In this document: one piece after another, positions 52,689-60,770 of the stretch
Numbering within the stretch: the stretch's first letter is position 1
How the letters are laid out: every line of letters begins with the position of its first letter
NCBI GenBank assembly: GCA_026392455.1
Contig: JAPLCB010000002.1
Location: 124,001-188,000, forward strand
DNA: 64,000 bases
Source of the DNA: Propionibacteriales bacterium
Lineage (GTDB): Bacteria > Actinomycetota > Actinomycetes > Propionibacteriales > Nocardioidaceae
Direction: 5' to 3'
Program-made: the position numbers and the translations under genes
The notes under the pieces: model-generated
Seen by the model: only the letters and a program-made list of their open reading frames with translations
Databases searched by the model: none
Told to the model about the DNA's origin: nothing

Positions 52689-54197
52689 TCAGGACTGCTT
52701 GGCCTGCTGCTTGATCCGCATGGTGAGCTCGTTGACGGTCTTGTAGACGGTCTGGCGTTCGGCCATCTCCTTGCGGATCCGTCGGTCAGCGTTCATGACG
52801 GTCGTGTGGTCCCGGCCGCCGAACTGGACGCCGATCTTCGGCAGGGACAGCTCGGTCAGCTCGCGGCAGAGGTACATCGCGATCTGGCGGGCCGTCACCA
52901 GCGCCCGGGTCCGGCTGGGTCCGCAGAGGTCCTCGATGCTGAAGGAGTGGTACGACGCGGTCTGGGCGATGATCAGGCCTGCGGTGACCTGAGGCTCGCC
53001 ACCTTCGGGGATGAGGTCCTTCAGCACGATCTCCGCCAGGGTCATGTCGACCTCCTGGTGGTTGATGCTGGCGAACGCGGTGACACGGATCAGGGCGCCT
53101 TCGAGCTCGCGGATGTTCGTCTGGATCCGACTGGCGATGAACTCCAGCACGTCCGGGGGCGCGTGCAGCCGGTCTGCTGCTGCCTTCTTCCGAAGGATGG
53201 CGATCCGGGTCTCGAGGTCGGGCGGCTGGACGTCGGTGAGCAGGCCCCACTCGAAGCGGTTGCGCAACCGGTCCTCGAGCTGGGTCAGGCGCTTGGGCGG
53301 CCGGTCCGAGCTGATCACGATCTGCTTGTTCGCGTTGTGCAGCGTGTTGAAGGTGTGGAAGAACTCTTCCTGGGTCTGCTGCTTGCCTTCCAAGAACTGG
53401 ATGTCGTCGATCAGCAGCACGTCCACGTCGCGGTACCGGCGCTGGAGAGCCGCGGTGTTGGCGTCCTTGATCGCGTTGATGACGTCGTTGGTGAAGGCCT
53501 CCGACGTGACGTACCTGATCTTCGCCCCGGTGTAGAGGCTTCGTACGTAGTGACCGATCGCGTGCAGCAGGTGGGTCTTGCCGAGTCCCGAGTCGCCGTA
53601 GACCAGGAGCGGGTTGTACGCCTTGCCCGGTGCTTCGGCCACGGCGACCGCGGCGGCGTGGGCGAACCGGTTGGACGAGCCGATGACGAAGGTCTCGAAG
53701 GTGTAGCGCGGGTTCAGCGGGCTGTCCGGGATCCCGGTACTCAGCGAGGTGCTTTGGATATTTGTCGATAAAGCGTTTTGCTGATTAAACGATGTGTCTT
53801 TGTATGGTTGCTGGTTGAGCGCAGTCGGGGGCCCGAAGCCGGCGGGCGCGGTGTTGTCGGTTTCCGCGGTATCGGGGTTCGACAGCGCGTCGGCCAGGGG
53901 GAGGTTCAGCGAGCCGTCGTTGGCCGGCAGGGTCTCGTCGACACTGACCGCGATCCGGATGGGTCGCCCGAGGGTGTCGCTGAGGGCGTCCTCCAGGCGG
54001 GTCCGTAACCGGCCCTCGAGCTGGGTGCGGGTGAACTCGTTGGGAACCGCGATCACCGCGGTCGACTCGGCGAGCATCACCGGCTTGCTGGACGCGAGCC
54101 ACGCACGTTGGTTGGGGGCCAGACTGTCCAAGATTGCCGGCCAGAGTGCGTCCAGCTCCCGACCCGTAGGTCCGTTGCTGCCTGATGCGGAATCCAC
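52689..54197 (-). CDS. dnaA: Chromosomal replication initiator DnaA
   Basis: About 502 residues. Domain I (about 10-90, LAPNQRAWLASSKPVMLAES), a variable Gln/Asn/Thr-rich domain II, AAA+ domain III with Walker A GDSGLGKTHLLHAIG and Walker B VLLIDDIQFLEGK, and domain IV with the DNA-binding signature GGRDHTTVMNADRRI. I prefer the GTG at 54197; the frame is open to 54248, but that stretch overlaps a DnaA box at 54241-54249 and lacks homology. Neither start has an ideal ribosome site. Confidence 0.96.
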   Translation of the reverse strand: MDSASGSNGPTGRELDALWPAILDSLAPNQRAWLASSKPVMLAESTAVIAVPNEFTRTQLEGRLRTRLEDALSDTLGRPIRIAVSVDETLPANDGSLNLPLADALSNPDTAETDNTAPAGFGPPTALNQQPYKDTSFNQQNALSTNIQSTSLSTGIPDSPLNPRYTFETFVIGSSNRFAHAAAVAVAEAPGKAYNPLLVYGDSGLGKTHLLHAIGHYVRSLYTGAKIRYVTSEAFTNDVINAIKDANTAALQRRYRDVDVLLIDDIQFLEGKQQTQEEFFHTFNTLHNANKQIVISSDRPPKRLTQLEDRLRNRFEWGLLTDVQPPDLETRIAILRKKAAADRLHAPPDVLEFIASRIQTNIRELEGALIRVTAFASINHQEVDMTLAEIVLKDLIPEGGEPQVTAGLIIAQTASYHSFSIEDLCGPSRTRALVTARQIAMYLCRELTELSLPKIGVQFGGRDHTTVMNADRRIRKEMAERQTVYKTVNELTMRIKQQAKQS

Positions 54198-54240
54198 GTA
54201 CGTTTCTCGCTCCCTCGTCCTGGTTGTCCGATCCACACCT

Positions 54241-54362
54241 TTGTCCACAGGTTGTGCAGGGTGCGCCAGCGGGAACTCGAGCGGTTGTTTTCGCGTTTCT
54301 CAGGCGGGTCGGAACCAGGACGCTATCCCGGCAGGTCCGGCAGGATCAACCGGTTGTCCACA
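54241..54362. promoter_or_regulatory. DnaA boxes upstream of dnaA
   Basis: Two perfect TTGTCCACA boxes at 54241-54249 and 54354-54362 lie in the 475-base interval between the divergent dnaA and rpmH genes. They probably serve autoregulation of dnaA and may contribute to the origin. The rest of the interval holds the two promoters; no gene is supported. Confidence 0.75.
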
Positions 54363-54672
54363 GGATTCGGAGATTCCACGGCGTGTCGCTGTCGAGATGG
54401 CGACGAGGAGGGGGAGCATCAGTTCTTTTGCCGGTGGGAACCCCGGGGTTCGCAGCGGCGAATTGACCGTGCGTTGAGGTCGCACGTACCGTTGGCAGGT
54501 CGAGACCGGTTCGACCGGTGCCGCATGTCCACGACCGGGCCACCTTCTGGTGGTCCTCGCGCGGGCGAGCGGTGCCAGTTGTTCTTCCTGTATGACTGGC
54601 GACCTCGTGTCGTGCGACCCGGTCTTGGACAGGTCCCACCTGGGACTCCCTACAACGCGCGTGGAGATATTC

Positions 54673-54810
54673 GTGAGCAAGCGTACTTACCAGCCGAACA
54701 ACCGTCGTCGTCACAAGGTGCACGGTTTCCGTCTCCGGATGCGTACCCGTGCGGGTCGCGCCATCCTGTCCGCTCGTCGCCGTAAGGGCCGGAACGACCT
54801 CGCAGTCTGA
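54673..54810 (+). CDS. rpmH: Ribosomal protein bL34
   Basis: 45 residues, highly basic: [19 protein letters not shown] followed by [21 protein letters not shown] start with GGAG upstream. It opens the plus-strand cluster of the origin region. Confidence 0.98.
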   Translation: MSKRTYQPNNRRRHKVHGFRLRMRTRAGRAILSARRRKGRNDLAV

Positions 54811-54825
54811 GGCCCGCGGCCTGAT

Positions 54826-55167
54826 GTGCTTGCCTCAAGCAACCGCCTGACCGACGGGGCTGAATTCCGTCAGGTCGTCAGGCGAGGACGACGATCCGGT
54901 AGCGGGCTGATCGTCCTGCACGTCGTGGCGCCGAATGTCGACAAAGCAACAAGTCTCCCGCCTCGTGTGGGGTTCGTCGTTGCCAAGTCGGTCGGCCCGG
55001 CTGTGATCCGGAATCGTGTGAAGCGACGTCTGCGCCATCTGATGCGGGAGCGGGTTTCCTTGCTTCCCGGCGGGAGCCTGCTCGTGATCAGGGCACTACC
55101 GGCGTCAGCCGGGGCCACGAGCCGGGATCTCGCGGCCGAGCTCGACCGTTGTCTAGGTCGTGGGTGA
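54826..55167 (+). CDS. rnpA: Ribonuclease P protein component
   Basis: 113 residues. The basic protein partner of RNase P RNA in tRNA 5' maturation. The RNR motif region [20 protein letters not shown] is clear, and [16 protein letters not shown] is the usual N-terminal segment. GTG start, 15 bases after rpmH; it overlaps yidD by 8 bases. Confidence 0.96.
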   Translation: MLASSNRLTDGAEFRQVVRRGRRSGSGLIVLHVVAPNVDKATSLPPRVGFVVAKSVGPAVIRNRVKRRLRHLMRERVSLLPGGSLLVIRALPASAGATSRDLAAELDRCLGRG

Positions 55168-55504
55168 GGTGCGGTCGAGGGTGAAGTCTCCGTTGAAGCT
55201 GGTTCTGATCGGGCTCCTGAAGGCGTACCGCTTTGCCATCAGTCCGCTCTACGGCCAGGTCTGCCGGTACCACCCGACCTGCTCCGCCTACGCGCTGGAG
55301 GCAGTCACCGTCCACGGCGGCATCAAGGGCAGCTGGCTCGCGGTACGCCGGATCGGTCGCTGTCACCCGTGGGCGGCCGGCGGTTACGACCCTGTCCCGG
55401 TGGCCAGGTTTGCCTCGGGGGCGAAGACTGAGAGCGCAGCACCGGATCCGAACACCAGTAGCCAGCAGCAGCTGGACCCCGTGAACCTGACTCAAGGAGT
55501 CTGA
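55160..55504 (+). CDS. yidD: Membrane protein insertion efficiency factor YidD
   Basis: 114 residues. [20 protein letters not shown] then [14 protein letters not shown] with three Cys, and [17 protein letters not shown] are the family hallmarks. The C-terminal 30 residues are polar. Starts at 55169 or 55181 are also possible; homologues usually begin closer to the latter. It acts with YidC at the inner membrane. Confidence 0.95.
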   Translation: MGEVRSRVKSPLKLVLIGLLKAYRFAISPLYGQVCRYHPTCSAYALEAVTVHGGIKGSWLAVRRIGRCHPWAAGGYDPVPVARFASGAKTESAAPDPNTSSQQQLDPVNLTQGV

Positions 55505-56503
55505 GTGGAATTCCTCGGCCAAATCGGCAGCTTCATCATGACGCCGCTGTACTACGCGGTGTCGGCGGTCCTGGTTGCCTGGCACGAGCTCTGGGGCTCC
55601 GTCTTCGGTCCCGAGTCCGGGGTCTCCTGGGCGCTCTCGATCATCGGGCTCACCCTGGTCATCCGGGCGCTGCTGATCCCGCTGTTCGTGAAGCAGATCA
55701 AGTCGAGCCGGAACATGCAGCTGCTGCAGCCCAAGGTGAAGGAGCTGCAGAAGAAGTACGGCCACGACCGCGAGCGCCTGACCCAGGAGACGATGGCGCT
55801 CTACAAGGACACCGGCACCAACCCGTTCTCGTCGTGCCTTCCCCTGATCGTCCAGATGCCGATCTTCCTCGCCCTCTTCCGCCTGATCGACCAGGCCGCG
55901 AAGAAGGGCAACGGTCACGGGTTCCTCAGCGACGAGCGAGCGATTCAGCTGAAGGAAGCGAAGCTCTTCGGCGGCAAGATCGCGTCGACGTTCCTCAAGG
56001 CTGACACCACCACGGTGCAGGTGATCGCGATCGTCCTGGTGATCGCCATGACGGCCACGACGTTCCTCACCCAGCGTCAGCTGATGAGCAAGAACATGCC
56101 CGACGACGCGCTGACCGGTCCCTACGCGCAGCAGCAGAAGCTGCTGCTGTACGTGCTGCCGTTGGTGTTCGCCGTCGGCGGCATCGCGTTCCCGATCGGT
56201 GTGCTCCTGTACTGGACCACGTCGAACCTGTGGACGATGGGCCAGCAGTTCTACGTCATCCGCAACAACCCGGCCCCCAACACCGAGGCCTTCCGGGCCA
56301 AGGAGAAGCGCGACGCCGAGAAGGCGAAGGCCAAGGGCCTGCCGACCGCGTCGGGTGTCACGGTCGTGGAGGACGTCGTCGAGGAGCGCCGACCGGCAGC
56401 CCGGCAGCAGCCCAAGAAGCAGACCCGCCAGCAGCGCCGGACCCAGGCGCCCAAGAACCCATCGCCGTCGAGCGATAGCACCGATCAGGGAGAAGTGAAT
56501 TGA
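55505..56503 (+). CDS. yidC: Membrane protein insertase YidC
   Basis: 332 residues. Five helices, with the positively charged groove residue in SWALSIIGLTLVIRALLIPL, the cytoplasmic hairpin (KVKELQKKYGHDRERL), and SSCLPLIVQMPIFLALF. The C-terminal tail (about 265-332) is very basic and low-complexity, as in ribosome-binding YidC of actinomycetes. GTG start directly after the yidD stop. Confidence 0.96.
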   Translation: MEFLGQIGSFIMTPLYYAVSAVLVAWHELWGSVFGPESGVSWALSIIGLTLVIRALLIPLFVKQIKSSRNMQLLQPKVKELQKKYGHDRERLTQETMALYKDTGTNPFSSCLPLIVQMPIFLALFRLIDQAAKKGNGHGFLSDERAIQLKEAKLFGGKIASTFLKADTTTVQVIAIVLVIAMTATTFLTQRQLMSKNMPDDALTGPYAQQQKLLLYVLPLVFAVGGIAFPIGVLLYWTTSNLWTMGQQFYVIRNNPAPNTEAFRAKEKRDAEKAKAKGLPTASGVTVVEDVVEERRPAARQQPKKQTRQQRRTQAPKNPSPSSDSTDQGEVN

Positions 56504-57063
56504 GCGAGACAACCGAGACCGAGACCGTCGTCGACGACGTGATCGAGTCGGACGAGAACAGCACCACCAGCGATCCCGAGACGCAGGGAGCCGAACGTCC
56601 GTCCCGCACCAAGCGGCTCGAGCAGGAGGGCGAGATCGCAGCGGACTACCTCGAGGAACTGCTGGAGATCGCCGATCTCGACGGGGACCTCGACATGGAT
56701 GTGGAGGGCGACCGAGCGACCGTCTCCATCGTCGGTGCGAACCTGCCCCAGCTGGTCGGGGACAACGGTGAGGTGCTCGAGGCGCTCCAGGAGCTGACTC
56801 GTCTTGCTGTCTACCGTGAGACCGGCGAACGCTCTCGTCTGATGCTCGACGTCTCGGGGCACCGGGCCGAGCGGCGGACCGAGCTGGAAGCTCTCGCGGC
56901 AACGGTGGTGGCGCAGGTCCAGGAGTCTGGTGAACCTGTGTCCCTGGACCCGATGTCGCCGTTCGAGCGCAAGGTCGTCCACGACGCTGTCGCTGACGCT
57001 GGCCTGAAGTCGGAGTCGGATGGTGTTGAACCCCGTCGGTTCGTGGTGGTCCTCCCGGCGTGA
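56500..57063 (+). CDS. jag: Jag/KhpB RNA-binding protein (KH-R3H)
   Basis: 187 residues. Acidic N terminus, a KH domain (about 50-110; IVGANLPQLVGDNGEVLEAL) and an R3H domain (SPFERKVVHDAVADAGLKSE). The start is a TTG overlapping the yidC stop (TTGA), with AGGGAGAAG upstream; no ATG or GTG in frame fits. It is an RNA-binding partner linked to wall growth in Gram-positive bacteria. Confidence 0.92.
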   Translation: MSETTETETVVDDVIESDENSTTSDPETQGAERPSRTKRLEQEGEIAADYLEELLEIADLDGDLDMDVEGDRATVSIVGANLPQLVGDNGEVLEALQELTRLAVYRETGERSRLMLDVSGHRAERRTELEALAATVVAQVQESGEPVSLDPMSPFERKVVHDAVADAGLKSESDGVEPRRFVVVLPA

Positions 57064-57704
57064 GTGATTCGGTTTCACGTGAAACACCCTCTGTGCCGGA
57101 TGTGGCACAGAGGGTGTTTTCCGATGCGCTCCCCCTGGCCTCGTCCTACGCAGATCTTCTGGCGACCGACGGAATCGTCCGCGGTCTCATCGGACCGCGC
57201 GAGGTACCCCGCCTGTGGGACCGGCATCTCCTCAACTGTGCGGTTGTGACCGACGCTGTCCCTCAGGGGGCCAGCGTCGCTGACATCGGTTCAGGTGCGG
57301 GTCTGCCGGGACTGGTGATGGCAATCCGCCGGCCGGATGTCCACGTGACCCTGATCGAACCCCTGCTCCGGCGGACCTCGTTCCTGGAGGAAGTCGTCGG
57401 AGTGCTGGAGCTCAAGAATGTCCGGATCAGGCGAGGACGGGCGGAAGAACTCCACGGGGTCGCCACGTTCGACGTCGTCACGTCTCGGGCCGTGGCTCCG
57501 CTGGACAGGCTGTCACGGTGGTCTTTGCCGCTGGTCAGGTCTGGCGGCTTGTTCCTCGCCATGAAAGGCTCGTCCGCAGAGGACGAGGTCCAGGCCGCCC
57601 GAACCGCCATCGTCAAGGGTGGGGGACTGTTTCTCGACGTCCTCGAGCTGGGGGGCGAATTCCTGGACCCGCCCGTCAGGGTCGTCAAGATCGCCAAGAA
57701 GTAG
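57060..57704 (+). CDS. rsmG: 16S rRNA (guanine-N7)-methyltransferase
   Basis: 214 residues. SAM-binding fold with VADIGSGAGLPGLVMAIRRP, and WDRHLLNCA and VTSRAVAPLDRL. It methylates G527 of 16S rRNA (E. coli numbering). The GTG start overlaps the jag stop. A parS site lies inside the first codons, encoding VSRETP. Confidence 0.95.
   Translation: MSDSVSRETPSVPDVAQRVFSDALPLASSYADLLATDGIVRGLIGPREVPRLWDRHLLNCAVVTDAVPQGASVADIGSGAGLPGLVMAIRRPDVHVTLIEPLLRRTSFLEEVVGVLELKNVRIRRGRAEELHGVATFDVVTSRAVAPLDRLSRWSLPLVRSGGLFLAMKGSSAEDEVQAARTAIVKGGGLFLDVLELGGEFLDPPVRVVKIAKK
57071..57086. promoter_or_regulatory. parS centromere site inside rsmG
   Basis: GGTTTCACGTGAAACA, a 16-bp sequence with a perfect 14-bp palindromic core, identical to the conserved bacterial parS bound by ParB except for the first base (G for T). 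Confidence 0.9.
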
Positions 57705-57764
57705 GTCGTCCGCACCCGTCTGGACCCGCAATTCCAGGCACCTGTGTCTCATCGGTCGACGAAG

Positions 57765-57827
57765 TTATCCACCGGCTCTCCAGCACCCCTGAGCGCGGTT
57801 ATCCACAGATTCGCGAAGTTATCCACA
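57765..57827 (+). promoter_or_regulatory. DnaA-box cluster between rsmG and parA
   Basis: TTATCCACC (57765-57773), TTATCCACA (57799-57807) and TTATCCACA (57819-57827), all on the plus strand. The last two are perfect E. coli-type boxes, of a different subtype from the TTGTCCACA found near dnaA. They sit 12 bases before a parS site. Confidence 0.8.
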
Positions 57828-57838
57828 CACAAATGGTC

Positions 57839-57854
57839 TGTTTCACGTGAAACA
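57839..57854. promoter_or_regulatory. parS centromere site upstream of parA
   Basis: TGTTTCACGTGAAACA, the exact 16-bp parS palindrome, 18 bases before the parA start, so ParB binding may also control parAB expression. Confidence 0.95.
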
Positions 57855-57872
57855 AGGTCGTAGGAGCACAGC

Positions 57873-58862
57873 GTGACTGAACACCCCTCCACCCCTGAGG
57901 AGGTCGTCGTCCCCCCGGTTCGCACCGCGGCCGATCTCGTCGCGACCCCTCCGTCGTACAGCGACACGTCCACACCGTTGGCGCGGGCGATCGAGGCAGA
58001 GTTGCGAGCTCGGGAACGCCAGAGCTTCTCGGCGCCCCTCCCGCGTCCGGACCGAACCCGGGTCATGGTGGTGGCGAACCAGAAGGGCGGCGTCGGCAAG
58101 ACGACCTCAACGGTGAACCTGGCGGTCGCCCTGGCCCAAGGTGGGCTCCGAGTTCTCGTGGTGGACCTGGACCCGCAGGGCAACGCCTCCACCGCCCTGG
58201 GAGCGGAGCACCGCCGCGGGACCTTGTCGTCGTACGACGTCCTGGTCGACGGCCTCCCGATAGCCGAGGCGGTCCAGCAGCACCCGGACATCCCCGGGCT
58301 CTTCACCGTCCCGGCCACCATCGACCTCGCTGGCGCGGAGATCGAGCTGGTCAGCGTGGTTGCTCGGGAGAGTCGGCTGAAGAAGGCGCTGGCGGCCTAC
58401 GACCTGATCAGCACCGACGGTGACTCCCGGCTCGACTACGTTCTCATCGACTGCCCGCCGTCGCTCGGGCTGCTGACCTTGAACGCGCTGGTCGCGGGTG
58501 TCGAGATGCTGATCCCGATCCAGGCCGAGTACTACGCCCTCGAGGGGCTCGGCCAGCTGGTCGAGACCGTGGAGATGGTCAAGGCGCACCTGAACAGCGA
58601 CCTGTCGATCTCCACCATCCTGATCACCATGTACGACGGTCGGACGAACCTTGCGTCGGGCGTCGCCGAGGAGGTCCGGAGCCACTTCAAGGACCAGGTC
58701 CTGCGTACGGCGATCCCGCGCTCGGTGCGGGTTTCCGAGGCCCCCAGCTACGGCCAGAGCGTGATCACCTACGATCCAGGCTCCCCGGGTGCGCTGAGCT
58801 ACCTGGAGGCAGCACGTGAGATGGCGATCAAGGGCAGCAGCAACGGAGGCGGACCAGCATGA
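57873..58862 (+). CDS. parA: Chromosome partitioning ATPase ParA
   Basis: 329 residues. An N-terminal extension of about 65 residues precedes the deviant Walker A NQKGGVGKTTSTVNLAVAL, then VVDLDPQGNAST, YVLIDCPPSLGLLTLNAL and a C-terminal nonspecific DNA-binding surface. Its ATP-dependent binding to the nucleoid moves ParB-parS complexes. Start GTG; ATGA overlap with parB. Confidence 0.96.
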   Translation: MTEHPSTPEEVVVPPVRTAADLVATPPSYSDTSTPLARAIEAELRARERQSFSAPLPRPDRTRVMVVANQKGGVGKTTSTVNLAVALAQGGLRVLVVDLDPQGNASTALGAEHRRGTLSSYDVLVDGLPIAEAVQQHPDIPGLFTVPATIDLAGAEIELVSVVARESRLKKALAAYDLISTDGDSRLDYVLIDCPPSLGLLTLNALVAGVEMLIPIQAEYYALEGLGQLVETVEMVKAHLNSDLSISTILITMYDGRTNLASGVAEEVRSHFKDQVLRTAIPRSVRVSEAPSYGQSVITYDPGSPGALSYLEAAREMAIKGSSNGGGPA

Positions 58863-59818
58863 GTGAGAAGCGTCGAGGACTCGGCCGTGGACTCGGCTCG
58901 CTGATTCCTACCCAGCCGGAGCCTGGAGAAGGTGCCGAGACCGGTTCCGATCCCGGGACGCCGTCGACCGCGCCAGCACCGGTCCAGGAGACCGTCGCGG
59001 GTGCGTACTTCGCGGAGCTCCCGATCGGAGCCATCACGCCGAACGCCAAGCAGCCTCGCTCTGTGTTCGACGAGGAGGCGATGGCCGAGCTGGTGCACTC
59101 CATCAAGGAGGTCGGGCTCCTTCAGCCGATCGTCGTGCGCGAGGTCGTCGACGGCCGGTACGAGCTGATCATGGGGGAGCGGCGTTGGCGCGCCACCACC
59201 CAGGCTGGGCTGAGCACGATCCCGGCGATCGTCCGCCAGACCCAGGACGATGACATGCTCCGGGACGCCCTCCTGGAGAACCTGCACCGCTCCCAGCTGA
59301 ACGCCCTGGAGGAGGCGGCCGCGTACCAGCAGCTGCTGGACGACTTCGGCTGCACCCACGAGGAGCTGTCGACCCGGATCGGACGCAGCCGCCCGCAGAT
59401 CAGCAACACGCTACGTCTGCTCAAGCTGTCGCCGGCCGTGCAGCGCCGGGTCGCTGCCGGCGTCCTCTCCGCAGGTCATGCGCGGGCGCTCCTGGGCGTC
59501 ACTGATCCCGGGGCCCAGGACCGGCTCGCAGCCCGAGTCATCGCCGAGGGGATCTCGGTACGCGGCCTGGAGGAGATCGTGGCGGTGGGTGACATCGCCG
59601 AGGACGACGGGGAGACGGTCAGGTTCAAGGTCAACCGTCCGACCGCCCCCGGCCTGGGTGACCTGAACGAGCGTCTCTCGGATCGTCTCGACACCCGGGT
59701 CCGGGTCACCATGGGCAAGGCCAAGGGCAAGATCGCCATCGAGTTCGCCTCGCTCGGCGACCTGGAGCGCATCGTCGGGATCATTGATCCGCGGAACCGT
59801 GACGACAGGCCCATCTAA
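58859..59818 (+). CDS. parB: Chromosome partitioning protein ParB
   Basis: 319 residues. It begins with the ParA-interacting basic segment RRGLGRGLGSLIP, then the CTP-binding ParB fold (NAKQPRSVFDEEAM, MGERRWRAT), the helix-turn-helix parS reader (HEELSTRIGRSRPQISNTLR), and a C-terminal dimerisation domain. It loads at the two parS sites upstream and spreads. Confidence 0.96.
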   Translation: MSEKRRGLGRGLGSLIPTQPEPGEGAETGSDPGTPSTAPAPVQETVAGAYFAELPIGAITPNAKQPRSVFDEEAMAELVHSIKEVGLLQPIVVREVVDGRYELIMGERRWRATTQAGLSTIPAIVRQTQDDDMLRDALLENLHRSQLNALEEAAAYQQLLDDFGCTHEELSTRIGRSRPQISNTLRLLKLSPAVQRRVAAGVLSAGHARALLGVTDPGAQDRLAARVIAEGISVRGLEEIVAVGDIAEDDGETVRFKVNRPTAPGLGDLNERLSDRLDTRVRVTMGKAKGKIAIEFASLGDLERIVGIIDPRNRDDRPI

Positions 59819-59880
59819 AGCTTTAAGCCTTTATCGTTAAGTCGACAAAGAGGTAAATCGACCTAACGTTTAAACGCCTT
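59819..59880. other. AT-rich intergenic segment after parB
   Basis: About 60 bases of markedly lower GC than the surroundings, with TTTAA runs, the palindrome CGTTTAAACG (59867-59876), and a 10-bp inverted repeat with one mismatch (GTTAAGTCGA 59836-59845, TCGACCTAAC 59858-59867). It could act as a bidirectional terminator between convergent parB and plsC, but it is unusual in composition. Confidence 0.6.
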
Positions 59881-59942
59881 GGTTGGGGGCAGGGTCAGCC
59901 GCGACCGGTGCTGAAGCACCTCGGTCTCAGCCAGGCTGCGGG

Positions 59943-60707
59943 TCAGGGCTGCTTCTTGGCCTTGCGCTCAGCGCGCTTGCGGCGCTCCTCGGCGTACATC
60001 GCCGCCGCCTCGGCCGGGGTCGGGGCCGAACCGCCGTACGAGGCCGGCAACCACCAGGAGCCCGGCGGCTGCTCGTCGGCCGGATGAGCCTTGATCAACC
60101 GGTCGAGCATCGCCCGCATCCGCGTCTCCAGCTCCTCGGTCATCGCCGTGGGGTCGTCTGCGGGCGTGGGGAACATCGGGGCCCCGACCTCGATGCCGAT
60201 GGTCTTGTGCCGGCCGAAGTCCCGGGGCTTGCCCTTGGTCAGGAACCGCTGGGTTCCCCAGAGCACGACCGGGATCAGCGGGACGCCAGCATCCGCCGCG
60301 ATCCGGACCGCCCCGGTCTTCAACGGCTGCAGCTCGAAGCTCTGCGAGATGGTGCCTTCGGGGAAGATTCCGACGACCTCGCCCGCGTCCAGGTAACGAC
60401 GGGCCTCGGCCATCCCGGCACCGCCGGACGACCGGTCGATGGCGATGTGGTGGAACGACCGCATCACCGGACCACCGATCTTGTGGTCGAAGATCTCCTG
60501 CTTCGCCATGAACCGGGTCAGCCGCTTGCGTTGCACGGCCGGGTAGCCCGCCATCACGTAGTCGACGAAGGAGAGGTGGTTGACCGCGAGCAGGGCACCG
60601 CCGGTCAGCGGGATGTTCTCCACCCCGGTCATGTTGAACTTGATGTCACCGAGACGGAACCAGGTCTTCGCCGTGGCAACCACAGCCGGGTAGACGATGT
60701 CGCGCAT
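59943..60707 (-). CDS. 1-acyl-sn-glycerol-3-phosphate acyltransferase (PlsC-like)
   Basis: 254 residues. HX4D motif in LLAVNHLSFVDYVM, then FHHIAIDRSSG, the substrate motif GIFPEGTISQSFEL, and PVVLWGTQRFLTKG. It acylates lysophosphatidic acid or a related acceptor at the membrane. The basic Ala/Lys-rich C terminus (RRKRAERKAKKQP) is notable. It converges with parB and is divergent from the aminotransferase. Confidence 0.92.
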   Translation of the reverse strand: MRDIVYPAVVATAKTWFRLGDIKFNMTGVENIPLTGGALLAVNHLSFVDYVMAGYPAVQRKRLTRFMAKQEIFDHKIGGPVMRSFHHIAIDRSSGGAGMAEARRYLDAGEVVGIFPEGTISQSFELQPLKTGAVRIAADAGVPLIPVVLWGTQRFLTKGKPRDFGRHKTIGIEVGAPMFPTPADDPTAMTEELETRMRAMLDRLIKAHPADEQPPGSWWLPASYGGSAPTPAEAAAMYAEERRKRAERKAKKQP

Positions 60708-60770
60708 GATCGAACCCTACGGCCAATAACCACGCGCGGGGCGACCGGCCGTTCTGAGAGACTTGGGTCC

